Assembly (NCBI GenBank): GCA_015478725.1
Contig: JADMIG010000003.1
Coordinates: 124,001-188,000 of the forward strand
DNA: 64,000 bases
Reading direction: 5' to 3'
DNA from: Chloroflexota bacterium
Lineage (GTDB): Bacteria; Chloroflexota; Limnocylindria; Limnocylindrales; CSP1-4
The translations under genes were made by a program, and so were the position numbers. This document shows, piece by piece, positions 15,398 to 24,100 of this stretch; position 1 is the first letter of the stretch, and each line of letters begins with the position of its first letter. The notes under the pieces are model-generated. The model was not told the origin of the DNA. It saw only the letters and a list, made by a program, of their open reading frames with translations, and did no database searches.

Positions 15398-17766
15398 GCC
15401 GCGAACAGCCGTTCTTTCGTCGCCCGCAGGATGTCGGCCGCCGAGCCCAGGAGCTTGAGCGCGGCGAGGCCACCCGCCTGCCGGACATCCGGCGTCTCGA
15501 AGATGCCGCGGTCCTCGAGCTCGTCGGTGCCCGCGCGGGCAAACTGGCGGGCGAGAGCGCGGAGGGTCGCGGCGGTCGAGGGCGGCAGGTCGGCCAGCCA
15601 ATCGGCGGCCTTGTAGTCGAAGGCGTCGGCGCGGGCGATGCGGGTCTTCGGCTCGAGGCCGTAGCCGAGCTCGGCGAGGACGTCGTAGAGGTCGAAGTCG
15701 GCCATCTCCTCGACCGCCCGGACGACCGAGGCCGATCGGCCGGCATCGGGCAAACCGGCGATGAGCTCGCCGCGGGCGGGCGGGGCGATCCACAGCGCGC
15801 GGAACGCGTCGAGCGTCGAGGCTCGCCCCAGCAGCGAGGTCGCGATGCGCTCCTTGTATTCCTCGAGCGTGACGAGCTTGGTCGCGCCGTCGACGCTCGT
15901 GACGATCGCTATTCCGGCGTCGGCCACGTGGACGTCGATCCCCTCGACCTGGATGACCTTCTCTGGCGCCTCGGCCGGGGTCGGTGGCTCGCCCGGCTCG
16001 CGTTCGATGGTCGCCTTCGTCCGGAACGCCTCGCCGAAGAGACGGGTAGCAGCGGTGTAGTCGTAGACCCGGAACATGAGCTTGCCGGTCGCGGGGTCGA
16101 GGCGCGTCCCACGGCCGATCATCTGGTAGAACGCGATCGGCGAGCGCACGTACTTGAAGAACACGATGTTGCGGATGTTCGGCACGTCGACACCGGTCGT
16201 CAGCAGGTCCACCGTGGTCGCGATGAAGTAGCTCCGCGACGCGCCCCGGAGGTCGGCGAGGTAGTCGGAGCCGTGGCTCGCGGCCGTGCACTTGAAGGCG
16301 TACGGATCGGCGGGTTTGCGGGTCGTCTCGGCGCACCAACGCGCATAGCGGTTGTTGAGGGCGATCGCGACCGCATCGGCGTGCTGGTCGCGGGCGCAGA
16401 AGACGATCGTCTTCTGCTCGGGACCGCCGGTCTCGAGGAGGCGATCGAACAGGTCGTTCGTCATCGCCTGCACTCGCTCGGGCAGGAGCAGGCGCGCCTC
16501 GAACTGGCCGGCCTGGTAGCGCTCCCGCGTCTCCGCCGCGGTGAGGAGCTCACCGGTCCGAGCGTCGGCGATCGTCGCGCTCCACAGGTCGTCCCGGCCG
16601 AGCCCGGTCTCGCGCTCCGGGAACGGGCTGTCCTCGAGGAAGACATCGCGACGGACGATCTCGCAGGCGGCGAGGTAGCCGTCCTCGATGCCCTGGCCGA
16701 TGTCGTACTCGTAGACCGGCTCGCCGAAATGGCGGATGTTGTCGGCGCTGATCTCTTCGTCCGCCGCGGCGTCGTGGGTGCGCGGGTAGTCGAGCTCGCG
16801 CGGGGTGGCGGTCAGGCCGATCTGGACGGCGTTCGGGTTGCGGGTGAGGACCTTCGACCATTCGCCCCAGGCCGAACGATGGCACTCGTCGATGACGATG
16901 TGGCTGAAGTAGTTGGGTGGGTAGTTTGCCTCGAGGAAGTCGGCGCCGGCATCGTCGGTGTCGATGTCGAGGGTCTGGTACGTGGCGATGAGGATCCGGG
17001 CGTTCGGCTGTGGGTCGGAGCCGGAGACGGCAGCCGCGTCGTTGCCGAAGGCGTTGTGGAACGCCGTCAGGCCCTGCTTTCGAAGTTCGTCCCGGTCGCA
17101 GAGGAAGAGGGCCCGTCGGAGCTGCCCCGCGTCCGCGATCCGGCGGAGAAGGTTCACCGCGATGAACGTCTTGCCCGATCCGGTCGCGAGGCTCAGCAGG
17201 GCGCGGTTCTCGCCGCGGGCGAGCTTTTCGAGGACGGCCCGGATGGCGGCGTCCTGGTAGTAGCGGCGAGCGGCCTCGCCGCCGCGGTACGGGGTGATGA
17301 GCGGTTTGGCGGCCGGGGCGGTGAGGCTGATCTCCGTGGCCTCCTCGTAGGCGGCGCGGAGGTCGTCCGGCGTCGGGAACTCGGCCATCGGGCGGGGGAG
17401 GGGTGTCGTCGTGGCCGACCGCCGATCGAAGAGGACCCACTGGTGTCCATTCGTCGCGATGACGAACGGCACATTGAGCCGCTTCGCCTTCGCCTGGTAG
17501 ACCTTCGCCTGGTCGAGTCCGTACGCCGGATGCTTCTCCTCGTCTTTCGCCTCGAGGATCGCGACCGCGACCGGATGGGCCGTGGGCGTCGCCTTCACCC
17601 GCATGGTGTAGTCCGTCCGGCCATGCGTCCGCCGCCGCGGCTGCCCATCGACGATCTCGATCGTGCCGAGGGTCTCCTCACGCCTGATGAGGTCCTCGGT
17701 CCAGCCGCGCGCGTGGATCGCCGGGTCGATGAGCCTCAGTCGCGTCTCAGCTTCGTTGAGGCCCAA
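15394..17766 (-). CDS. hsdR: Type I restriction endonuclease subunit HsdR
   Basis: A 790-residue motor and nuclease subunit. N-terminal PD-(D/E)XK-like nuclease: Asp52 in TDYTMRV, then ILEAKDE (Glu72, Lys74). Two RecA helicase domains follow, with SLATGSGKT (Walker A, about 192-200), IDECHRSAWG (motif II, about 292-301), GLTATP, and a motif VI region near MIGRGTRLDP. The C-terminal EcoEI-type domain completes it. The start is taken as TTG 17766 after GGAGG; an ATG at 17886 is in frame but reads through spacer-like residues. The gene is followed by hsdS with GTGA overlap. Nuclease and ATPase residues look intact, so the enzyme could be active. Confidence 0.92.
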   Translation of the reverse strand: MGLNEAETRLRLIDPAIHARGWTEDLIRREETLGTIEIVDGQPRRRTHGRTDYTMRVKATPTAHPVAVAILEAKDEEKHPAYGLDQAKVYQAKAKRLNVPFVIATNGHQWVLFDRRSATTTPLPRPMAEFPTPDDLRAAYEEATEISLTAPAAKPLITPYRGGEAARRYYQDAAIRAVLEKLARGENRALLSLATGSGKTFIAVNLLRRIADAGQLRRALFLCDRDELRKQGLTAFHNAFGNDAAAVSGSDPQPNARILIATYQTLDIDTDDAGADFLEANYPPNYFSHIVIDECHRSAWGEWSKVLTRNPNAVQIGLTATPRELDYPRTHDAAADEEISADNIRHFGEPVYEYDIGQGIEDGYLAACEIVRRDVFLEDSPFPERETGLGRDDLWSATIADARTGELLTAAETRERYQAGQFEARLLLPERVQAMTNDLFDRLLETGGPEQKTIVFCARDQHADAVAIALNNRYARWCAETTRKPADPYAFKCTAASHGSDYLADLRGASRSYFIATTVDLLTTGVDVPNIRNIVFFKYVRSPIAFYQMIGRGTRLDPATGKLMFRVYDYTAATRLFGEAFRTKATIEREPGEPPTPAEAPEKVIQVEGIDVHVADAGIAIVTSVDGATKLVTLEEYKERIATSLLGRASTLDAFRALWIAPPARGELIAGLPDAGRSASVVRAVEEMADFDLYDVLAELGYGLEPKTRIARADAFDYKAADWLADLPPSTAATLRALARQFARAGTDELEDRGIFETPDVRQAGGLAALKLLGSAADILRATKERLFAA

Positions 17767-17857
17767 GTTCCCTCCGAGCTTCCCGTGCCACCGCCGCCCG
17801 CAGTCTAGCGGTCGGGGCGATCGGCGGATCGCGTGCGTCTCGCGGATCTCGTTAGGT

Positions 17858-17989
17858 TCAAAGGTCGCCTGCTGGGTCCTCGTCATCCGCTTCGGCGACG
17901 GTGACCGCGCGCCAGAGCAGAACCGGCTCGGCGATGCCCTTGAGCGACGCCGGCCGATCGGATTGGACCGCACGCCTGCTGTGTGCTGC
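17858..17989 (-). pseudogene. C-terminal remnant of a class III nucleotide cyclase-like protein
   Basis: Upstream of hsdR, a 43-codon frame ends with RPASLKGIAEPVLLWRAVTV and then an acidic tail and TGA. The LKGxxEPVxxWRV pattern is the usual C-terminal end of class III adenylate/guanylate cyclase domains. Everything before it is missing or in other frames, so it is likely a decayed fragment from the same insertion events that built the island. The 390-bp gap 17767-18159 holds nothing else recognisable. Confidence 0.35.
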
Positions 17990-18159
17990 TGGAGCCAGAT
18001 GAGCGGCCGACGCGCCGTCCCTAACGCAGGATTCTCGGCGTACTCAGGGCTCACCGCGGCGATCGTTGAGGTCAGAGTCTTGCGCGGGCCGGCGCAACTG
18101 CCAGGCAAGCCGCTCGCGTGACGATTACGCTCTGCGGATACCCCCATCGCGGAGTGGCC

Positions 18160-19206
18160 ATGGACGTCGGAACAAACAGCTTCACCGTCGCGGAATACGT
18201 TGCCCAGATGGGTAGGAACGAAATCCGCGTCAACCGAGAATACCAACGTTCTCCAAAGGTATGGCCGACAGCAGCACGTTCGTACCTAATTGAGACCATG
18301 TTGCTCGGCTATCCAATCCCAAAACTGACCATATTTCAACGCACGGACCTGCGAACGCGTTCTACGGCCAAGGAAATAGTCGATGGTCAGCAACGGAGTC
18401 AGACCATATTCGACTTCGTGAACGACGGCTTCAGGCTCGGATCAAATACGGCATATCGGGGACGTTACTTCAGTCAGTTGGATGAAGACGACCAGCACAA
18501 GCTCCTGTCGTACATGTTGTCGGTCGATGTATTGGTAAACGCGAACGAGGACCAAATCAGACAGTTGTTCCGTCGGATCAACAGTTTCACGGTGCCCCTC
18601 AACCGCCAGGAAATTCGGAACGCGATCTTTCAGGGACAGTTCAAATGGTTCATCGTGTCGCTTGTCGACCGATACTCACAGAGTCTCAAGATGATGGGTG
18701 TGTTCCGAGAGCAGCAGCTCGCTAGGATGGCGGATGCTGAACTTTTCTCGGAACTCATCATGGCTATCGAGTCGGGCATCCAGACGACTAGCCAACCGAA
18801 GATCAACCTGTTCTATCGACAGCGGGATGACGCGTTCGACGACGGTCCCCGGCTGGACCGAATCTTCGACGAAACGTTTGGCATGCTCATGCGTTGGCGA
18901 GCTATCCACGCTACCGCCGTGGTTCGGCCCTCCAATTTCTACGCACTCTTCCTCGCTGTTGCGCATGAGCTCAGGCCGATCGCTGTGCTCCAGGGCGTGG
19001 TGGAGCGACCCGAGGCTGGCGCGATTGCCGAGGACGTCGCCCTGACCAACCTCACTGCGATCGTGGAAGGTGTGGAGAGTCCGTTGGAGAACGACTGGCT
19101 CAGGGAGTTCATCGACGCCCAGGCGACTGGGACGAACACAGAACGGAACCGGGTGATCCGGTTCAGATGGCTCTCGCGGGCCTTGGAGCCGCCTGTCTTG
19201 CCGTGA
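18160..19206 (+). CDS. DUF262 domain protein (ParB/GmrS-like), defence candidate
   Basis: A 348-residue protein. The DUF262 signatures are at the N-terminus: REYQRSPKVW (Gln29-Arg30) and IVDGQQRSQTIFDFVNDGF (Asp75-Gly-Gln-Gln-Arg79), with the family helix ETMLLGYPIPKLTIFQR between. In GmrSD-type enzymes this ParB-like fold hydrolyses NTP and directs cleavage of modified DNA; here the usual C-terminal DUF1524 HNH nuclease is missing, so another partner may supply the nuclease. ATG 18160 follows GGAGT. Base composition is more AT-rich than neighbouring housekeeping genes. It overlaps the next gene by GTGA. Confidence 0.85.
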   Translation: MDVGTNSFTVAEYVAQMGRNEIRVNREYQRSPKVWPTAARSYLIETMLLGYPIPKLTIFQRTDLRTRSTAKEIVDGQQRSQTIFDFVNDGFRLGSNTAYRGRYFSQLDEDDQHKLLSYMLSVDVLVNANEDQIRQLFRRINSFTVPLNRQEIRNAIFQGQFKWFIVSLVDRYSQSLKMMGVFREQQLARMADAELFSELIMAIESGIQTTSQPKINLFYRQRDDAFDDGPRLDRIFDETFGMLMRWRAIHATAVVRPSNFYALFLAVAHELRPIAVLQGVVERPEAGAIAEDVALTNLTAIVEGVESPLENDWLREFIDAQATGTNTERNRVIRFRWLSRALEPPVLP

Positions 19207-19862
19207 GACCGGCCAAGTCGCTCTTTCGTCTGGAGCGCGCGACCGATCGATATCTCGGGCGCCTCGATCGTCGCATTGCGTCGCTCCAAGCGAGCACACG
19301 CAGGACTGACCGCGACGTAGTTGTCGCGACCGTTGTCATGGAATCGCTGAACACGTGGGCGAACTTCAATCGCTCGCTGTGGTTGTCGTCTGTTGCGGGA
19401 GCCAAGACGACGAGTGGACGCGCCGTGTCCGTGCGCCGGGGTGTGCACGGACGTCCGCAGTCGGATGCGATCCATCTCGCAATCGTGCTGATCCGCAAGC
19501 CGCCACGCCTGAAGATCCCTGCAAATCGGAGCTGGAAACGACGCGAAGAGCCGGCTTGGCACGATCCGGCGACCATTCGACGGCTTGCCAAAAAGGTGCG
19601 AGCCACGAATCTCGATGCAATCGAACTCGGTCTCGACCTGACGTCGAACGTCTTCGCAGACCTCCCACAGATGAGGAACTTCTTCGCTCACCGAAACGAG
19701 AACTCGATCCGCGTCGCCCGGGCTGCTGCCCCGCGAAACGGTGTCTCGGCCCTCCTCACACCAGCAGAAGCATTGTTGGAACTGCCGTACGGATCCGGAC
19801 CGTCGCTAGTAAGGCAGTGGATTTCCGATCTGAGGCTTGCTGTTGACCTGATGTGCGAGTGA
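19203..19862 (+). CDS. HEPN-like protein (Rx4H motif) coupled to the DUF262 gene
   Basis: A 219-residue, mostly helical, basic protein of no named family that I recognise. Near residues 157-166 it has MRNFFAHRNE. R158-N-x-x-x-H163 fits the Rx4-6H active-site motif of HEPN RNases, including the polar residue after Arg. GTG 19203 overlaps the DUF262 stop as GTGA, so the pair is co-translated; an ATG at 19167 is also in frame. The last 57 nt overlap the convergent methyltransferase gene. A plausible reading is a two-gene nuclease/effector pair for phage defence, with DUF262 as sensor (inference). A purely structural HEPN role is possible. Confidence 0.62.
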   Translation: MRPAKSLFRLERATDRYLGRLDRRIASLQASTRRTDRDVVVATVVMESLNTWANFNRSLWLSSVAGAKTTSGRAVSVRRGVHGRPQSDAIHLAIVLIRKPPRLKIPANRSWKRREEPAWHDPATIRRLAKKVRATNLDAIELGLDLTSNVFADLPQMRNFFAHRNENSIRVARAAAPRNGVSALLTPAEALLELPYGSGPSLVRQWISDLRLAVDLMCE

Positions 19863-21095
19863 TCTCTCAAACACGAGCACCGATTCTGTCGCCCGAAACG
19901 TGCGTTTGTACGCTCGACTTCCTCGATTGATCGCGGCGAACGTGCGCGAGTCGAACTTGTAGTGACCCATCAGGCCCCATCCGTTTTGCGCGGCAAACTC
20001 GCTGACGACGCTCGCTAGGTCGACATGAACATCCTTGTAATAGGAATCCTGGACCACGATGACCAATGGTGCCGAGGCAGAGGCCACCCGGCCAAGTTCA
20101 ACGAACGAATCGTGCATCCCAGTCACGTACTGACCGTAGTAGCGAAGGTAGTAGGTGCTCGATGCCTTTGAGGGATGGCTGGCGACTCGCTCGAGAAGGT
20201 TCGCGGCCGCTCCAGAGGATTCTGCAACAGACAACGTGGCGTCCGTCGTGATGGTTGGTGTTCCGAGCATTGCGTCGCGCAGAGACCGAATCTGTGTGGC
20301 CGAGAAACCGAGTGTGGCGAGTTCGGGAAGAGTCGACACAACGTAGTCGATCCTCGTCAGGTACGGCGGCGATGTAATCACAGCATCTACCGTCCCAACG
20401 CCCAACGGGAGACGCCTGGAACTGGCGATGTCGATCGTGGACCCTTGATCATGCTCGGCACGCCCAGGGGTCAGTCTTGCTGTTGCGCACTCAAAGGCCT
20501 GCTTAAGGAAAGTCCAAGACGCCGTCAGCGGCGCCGAGGAGTGGTCAGGAATCCACGTTGGGTTGCTGGCCCGTAAGGGCTCCGTCAGCTCCCGGACGAC
20601 CGAGAAGAGGCAGACATAAAAGAACGCGGCGAGCGACGACACGCCGGCCAAGGAGATCCTCGAGGACATCGGAGCGTATGACTCGTGGTCGATCAGAATG
20701 TGCTGGATTGCCCACTCGATCGACCTGAGGCGCCGTGCGGACGTCGTATCGAACCAGCGCGTGTATGGCTCGTCACCAAGCGGCGAACTCCGCCGACTGG
20801 CGGCTCGGTGCAGGATCTCCTTGGCGACCGAGGCGATGCTGGGAGTTGTGTCCTCGCCGAGGAGGCGACCCTTGGCAACGAGGACAAGGGCCGGATTTGT
20901 GTCATAGCCGATCGTCCGATAGCCCGTCGAATGGGCCACCGATGTTGTCGTCCCTGAACCATTCCATGGATCCAGGATTACCGCGCCTTCGGTGAGGGCT
21001 AGAGTCTTGAGCGCGTCTTCGACGAACCCCTCGGAGAACCCGGCGTAGTAGGGATACCAAGACCGCCGCCTCGACTGGAGTTTAGGGCTCCGCAC
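19806..21095 (-). CDS. Site-specific DNA methyltransferase (SPPY type)
   Basis: A 429-residue amino-methyltransferase. WYPYYAGFSEGFV (motif X-like, about 13-25) precedes AdoMet motif I LDPWNGSGTT (about 41-50). The catalytic motif TSPPYLTRIDY is at about 241-251, and C-terminal strands include VIVVQDSYYKDVHV. SPPY is used by N4-cytosine and some N6-adenine methylases. GTG 21095 starts 8 nt after the nrdJ stop, so it may be read from the nrdJ transcript. No cognate restriction gene is adjacent on the same strand; the neighbouring convergent DUF262/HEPN pair is the best partner candidate, with the methylase providing self-marking (inference). Confidence 0.87.
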   Translation of the reverse strand: MRSPKLQSRRRSWYPYYAGFSEGFVEDALKTLALTEGAVILDPWNGSGTTTSVAHSTGYRTIGYDTNPALVLVAKGRLLGEDTTPSIASVAKEILHRAASRRSSPLGDEPYTRWFDTTSARRLRSIEWAIQHILIDHESYAPMSSRISLAGVSSLAAFFYVCLFSVVRELTEPLRASNPTWIPDHSSAPLTASWTFLKQAFECATARLTPGRAEHDQGSTIDIASSRRLPLGVGTVDAVITSPPYLTRIDYVVSTLPELATLGFSATQIRSLRDAMLGTPTITTDATLSVAESSGAAANLLERVASHPSKASSTYYLRYYGQYVTGMHDSFVELGRVASASAPLVIVVQDSYYKDVHVDLASVVSEFAAQNGWGLMGHYKFDSRTFAAINRGSRAYKRTFRATESVLVFERSLAHQVNSKPQIGNPLPY

Positions 21096-21102
21096 CGTAG
21101 GC

Positions 21103-24100
21103 TCAGCTGCATCCGCTCGTGCTGCCGCAGTTGAGGCACTTGTAGCAACTGCCGTTGCGGACCATGATCGAGCCGCATTCGGCGCAGCTGGGCGCGTCCT
21201 CCTGGATCTTGAAGGCGACGTTCGTCGCCCCGAGCGACAGCGTGATCGCCGCAGGCTTGCCGCTCCCGTTCCCGTTGGTCGCATGGCCGGTCGCGTGACC
21301 GTTGGAGGCGATGACGCTGAGCGGCTCGGCGGTCGGCCGCGCGGCGACGGGCGCCGGCTCGGTCGCGACGGTGGTCTGTGCCCGGGGGGCCTCGGTGGGG
21401 GCGTCCTCAGGCGGATGGACCTTCGCGGTGGACGCCGTCGAGTGGCCGCCGATCGCCTCGTCCACGGCGGACGGGCCCTCCTCGGCAGCCGGGGCGTGGG
21501 CCACGGCACCGAGCGAGGAAGCGCCACCGAACGCCGGCGCGTCCGACACGACCGCGGAGCGATCGATGAGGCCGAGCATCGCCCGGTCATCCGGTGAGAG
21601 GAACCGCGATCCGAGCCAGCGGAAGATGTAGTCGACGATCGACTTGGCGATCGGGATCTCCTGGTTGCCGGTGAAGCCGCTCGGTTCGAAGCGCACGTGG
21701 GCGAACTTGTTGACGAGGTCGCGCAGCGGCACGCCGTACTGGAGCGCCACGGACACGGTCGTCGCGAAGGTGTCCATGAGGCCGCTGACGGTGGAGCCCT
21801 CCTTCGCCATCTTGAGGAAGATCTCGCCCGGCTGGCCGTCCGGATAGAGGCCGACGGTGATGTAGCCCTCGTGGCCCGAGATGTCGAACTTGTGGGTGAT
21901 CGCTGCGCGCTCGGTCGGCAGCCGGCGGCGGTGGGGCCTTCCCGCTTCAGCCTGCGCGGCGGCGAGCTGGCGCTTGAGGTCCGTGACGACCGCGGTGTCG
22001 ACGACGTCGCCGTCCTTCTTCTTGCCGGTGCTGAGCGGCTGGCTCCGCTTGCTGTTGTCGCGGTAGATCGCGATCGCCTTGAGGCCTCGCTTCCAGCCCT
22101 CGAGGTAGACCTGCTCGATCTCCTCCGGGGTGGCGGCCTCCGGCATGTTGACGGTCTTGCTGATGGCACCGGACAGGAACGGCTGGACCGCGGCCATCAT
22201 CCTGACGTGGCCCATGTAGTGGATGGATCGATCGCCGTTGAGCGGCTTGAACGCGCAGTCGAAGACGGACAGGTGCTCCGGCTTGAGGCCGGGGGCGCCC
22301 TCGATCGTCTCGCGCTCGTTGACGTAGGCGAGGATCTCCTCCACCTGGTCGGGGTTGTAGCCGAGCTTGCGGAGGGCGGCCGGGACCGTCTGGTTGACGA
22401 TCTTGAGGAATCCCTCACCGACGAGCTTCTTGTACTTGATGAGGGCGATGTCCGGCTCGATGCCGGTCGTGTCGCAATCCATCATGAACGCGATCGTGTT
22501 GTGGCTGACGAACCCGTTCGCCACGTACGTCACGTTCGACGGCACGGAGATGTCGTAGGTCAGCTGCTCCTCGCCGAGCTTCGCGCTGGCGATCTCGTCG
22601 TAGAAGTAGCCGAGGCTCTCGGCCACCTCGGGATCGGCGGTCCGCTCGAGGAGCACCGTCGCGGAGCGCCGCGAGACGAGGCCGGTTCGCGAGAGGGAGA
22701 GGAGCATCGTCCTGCGCAGAGGGTCGTTGTGCGGCGCGAGCCGATCGACGGCCACGCGGCTCACCGGCACCAGATCGTAGCGGGCGGCCTGGGGGTGCTC
22801 CGCGAGGGCGAGGGCTTCCCGCTTGCGCTCCGAGATGAACGAGACCTCGGCGAGGAAGCGACCGCCGGAGCTCGCGTTGAGGAGCCGCAGGACGTGGATG
22901 GGATTGGCGCCGAAGTGGCCGCGGGCCGGCCGATCCGTCTTGCGAGTCGTGACGAAGCCGAGGGTGAGGAGGAGCGTCTGGACCTCGCGGCTGAACCGCT
23001 CCGAAACCGTGGAGAACGATGCGTACCCATTGTTGACGTTGCCGTCCGCCTCGAAGAGGCCGCGGACGAACGCCCGATAGGCGGCCGGATCGTTGGAGTA
23101 GAGGACGGCGTCCGGCACGTGGGGCTCGTAGCCCTTGCCGCGGTGGTCGCCGCTGGGGACGTGCTTGGCGAAGCCGCATGCCTCCCACCAGAGCACGAGC
23201 GGGACGGAATGGAGGGCGACTTCCGTGTAGCCCTGCTTCGCGGCGATCGCCGCGTCCAGGCGGAAGAGGCGCCGGCCAAGGTCGGCGATCCGGTCCACGA
23301 CATCCGTATCGGCGGCGGCAACGCAGAACCGAAGACCGCGGGCGTGGAGGGAACCGTCGCCCATGAAGTAGCCGATAAGCTCCGCGAGGTCGGCGGTCAT
23401 CGTGCGCGGCACGGTGGTCCGATGATCGGACGTCCAGTAGGCCTCGGGCAGCGGCGGGAGCTGGACCTCACGGGGCTCGCCAACCATCCCGCCGAGCATG
23501 AGCGGCACCCGGTCGCCGGCGCGCACGTCGGCGAAGCGGCGCCACTGCCAGTCACCGTCGGCGTCGAGGACGCGGACCCGGTGCGTCGTCGTGCCCTGGA
23601 TCCGGTAACCGCGTGACGTCTCGACCGACACGACGGGCTCAGCGCCGTTGACGTAGAACTTCGTAGCCGGCCGAGGCCCATCATCCGTGGCGACGTGGAG
23701 GTCGAGCTCCTGCCACTGCTCGCCGTCCGGATTGCCGAGGCCCTTGAGCCGGACGAGGCCGCGGTCCGTCAGGACGAGGCTGTCACCGACCACGCATCCG
23801 GTGGGCGCGAGGACCGTCACCTGGGCGTTGCGGTAGCCGTGCTCCGCGCCGAGGGCGAGTGTCTCGTCCCAGGTATCCTTCGCCGCCTGGAGCATCTCCG
23901 CCGGGACCCCGCGATCCGGGATCCCGTAGGCCGCGTCGCGATGCTTGCCGATGACCCGAAGGAACGGCTGCTCGTTCCTGTGGTACTCGACGAACGGGCC
24001 GCCGTGATCGCGAGCGATGATCGCGCTCTGGGAATACGCCTGGCCGTGCATGAGGGCGGTGATCGCCGCCGCGTAGTCGCGCCCTTCGTCCGAGTCGTAG

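Noticed and set aside
19806-22169. A 787-residue methyltransferase starting inside nrdJ
   Set aside because: The N-terminal half is antisense-like shadow of the nrdJ coding frame; methylase similarity begins just after GTG 21095.
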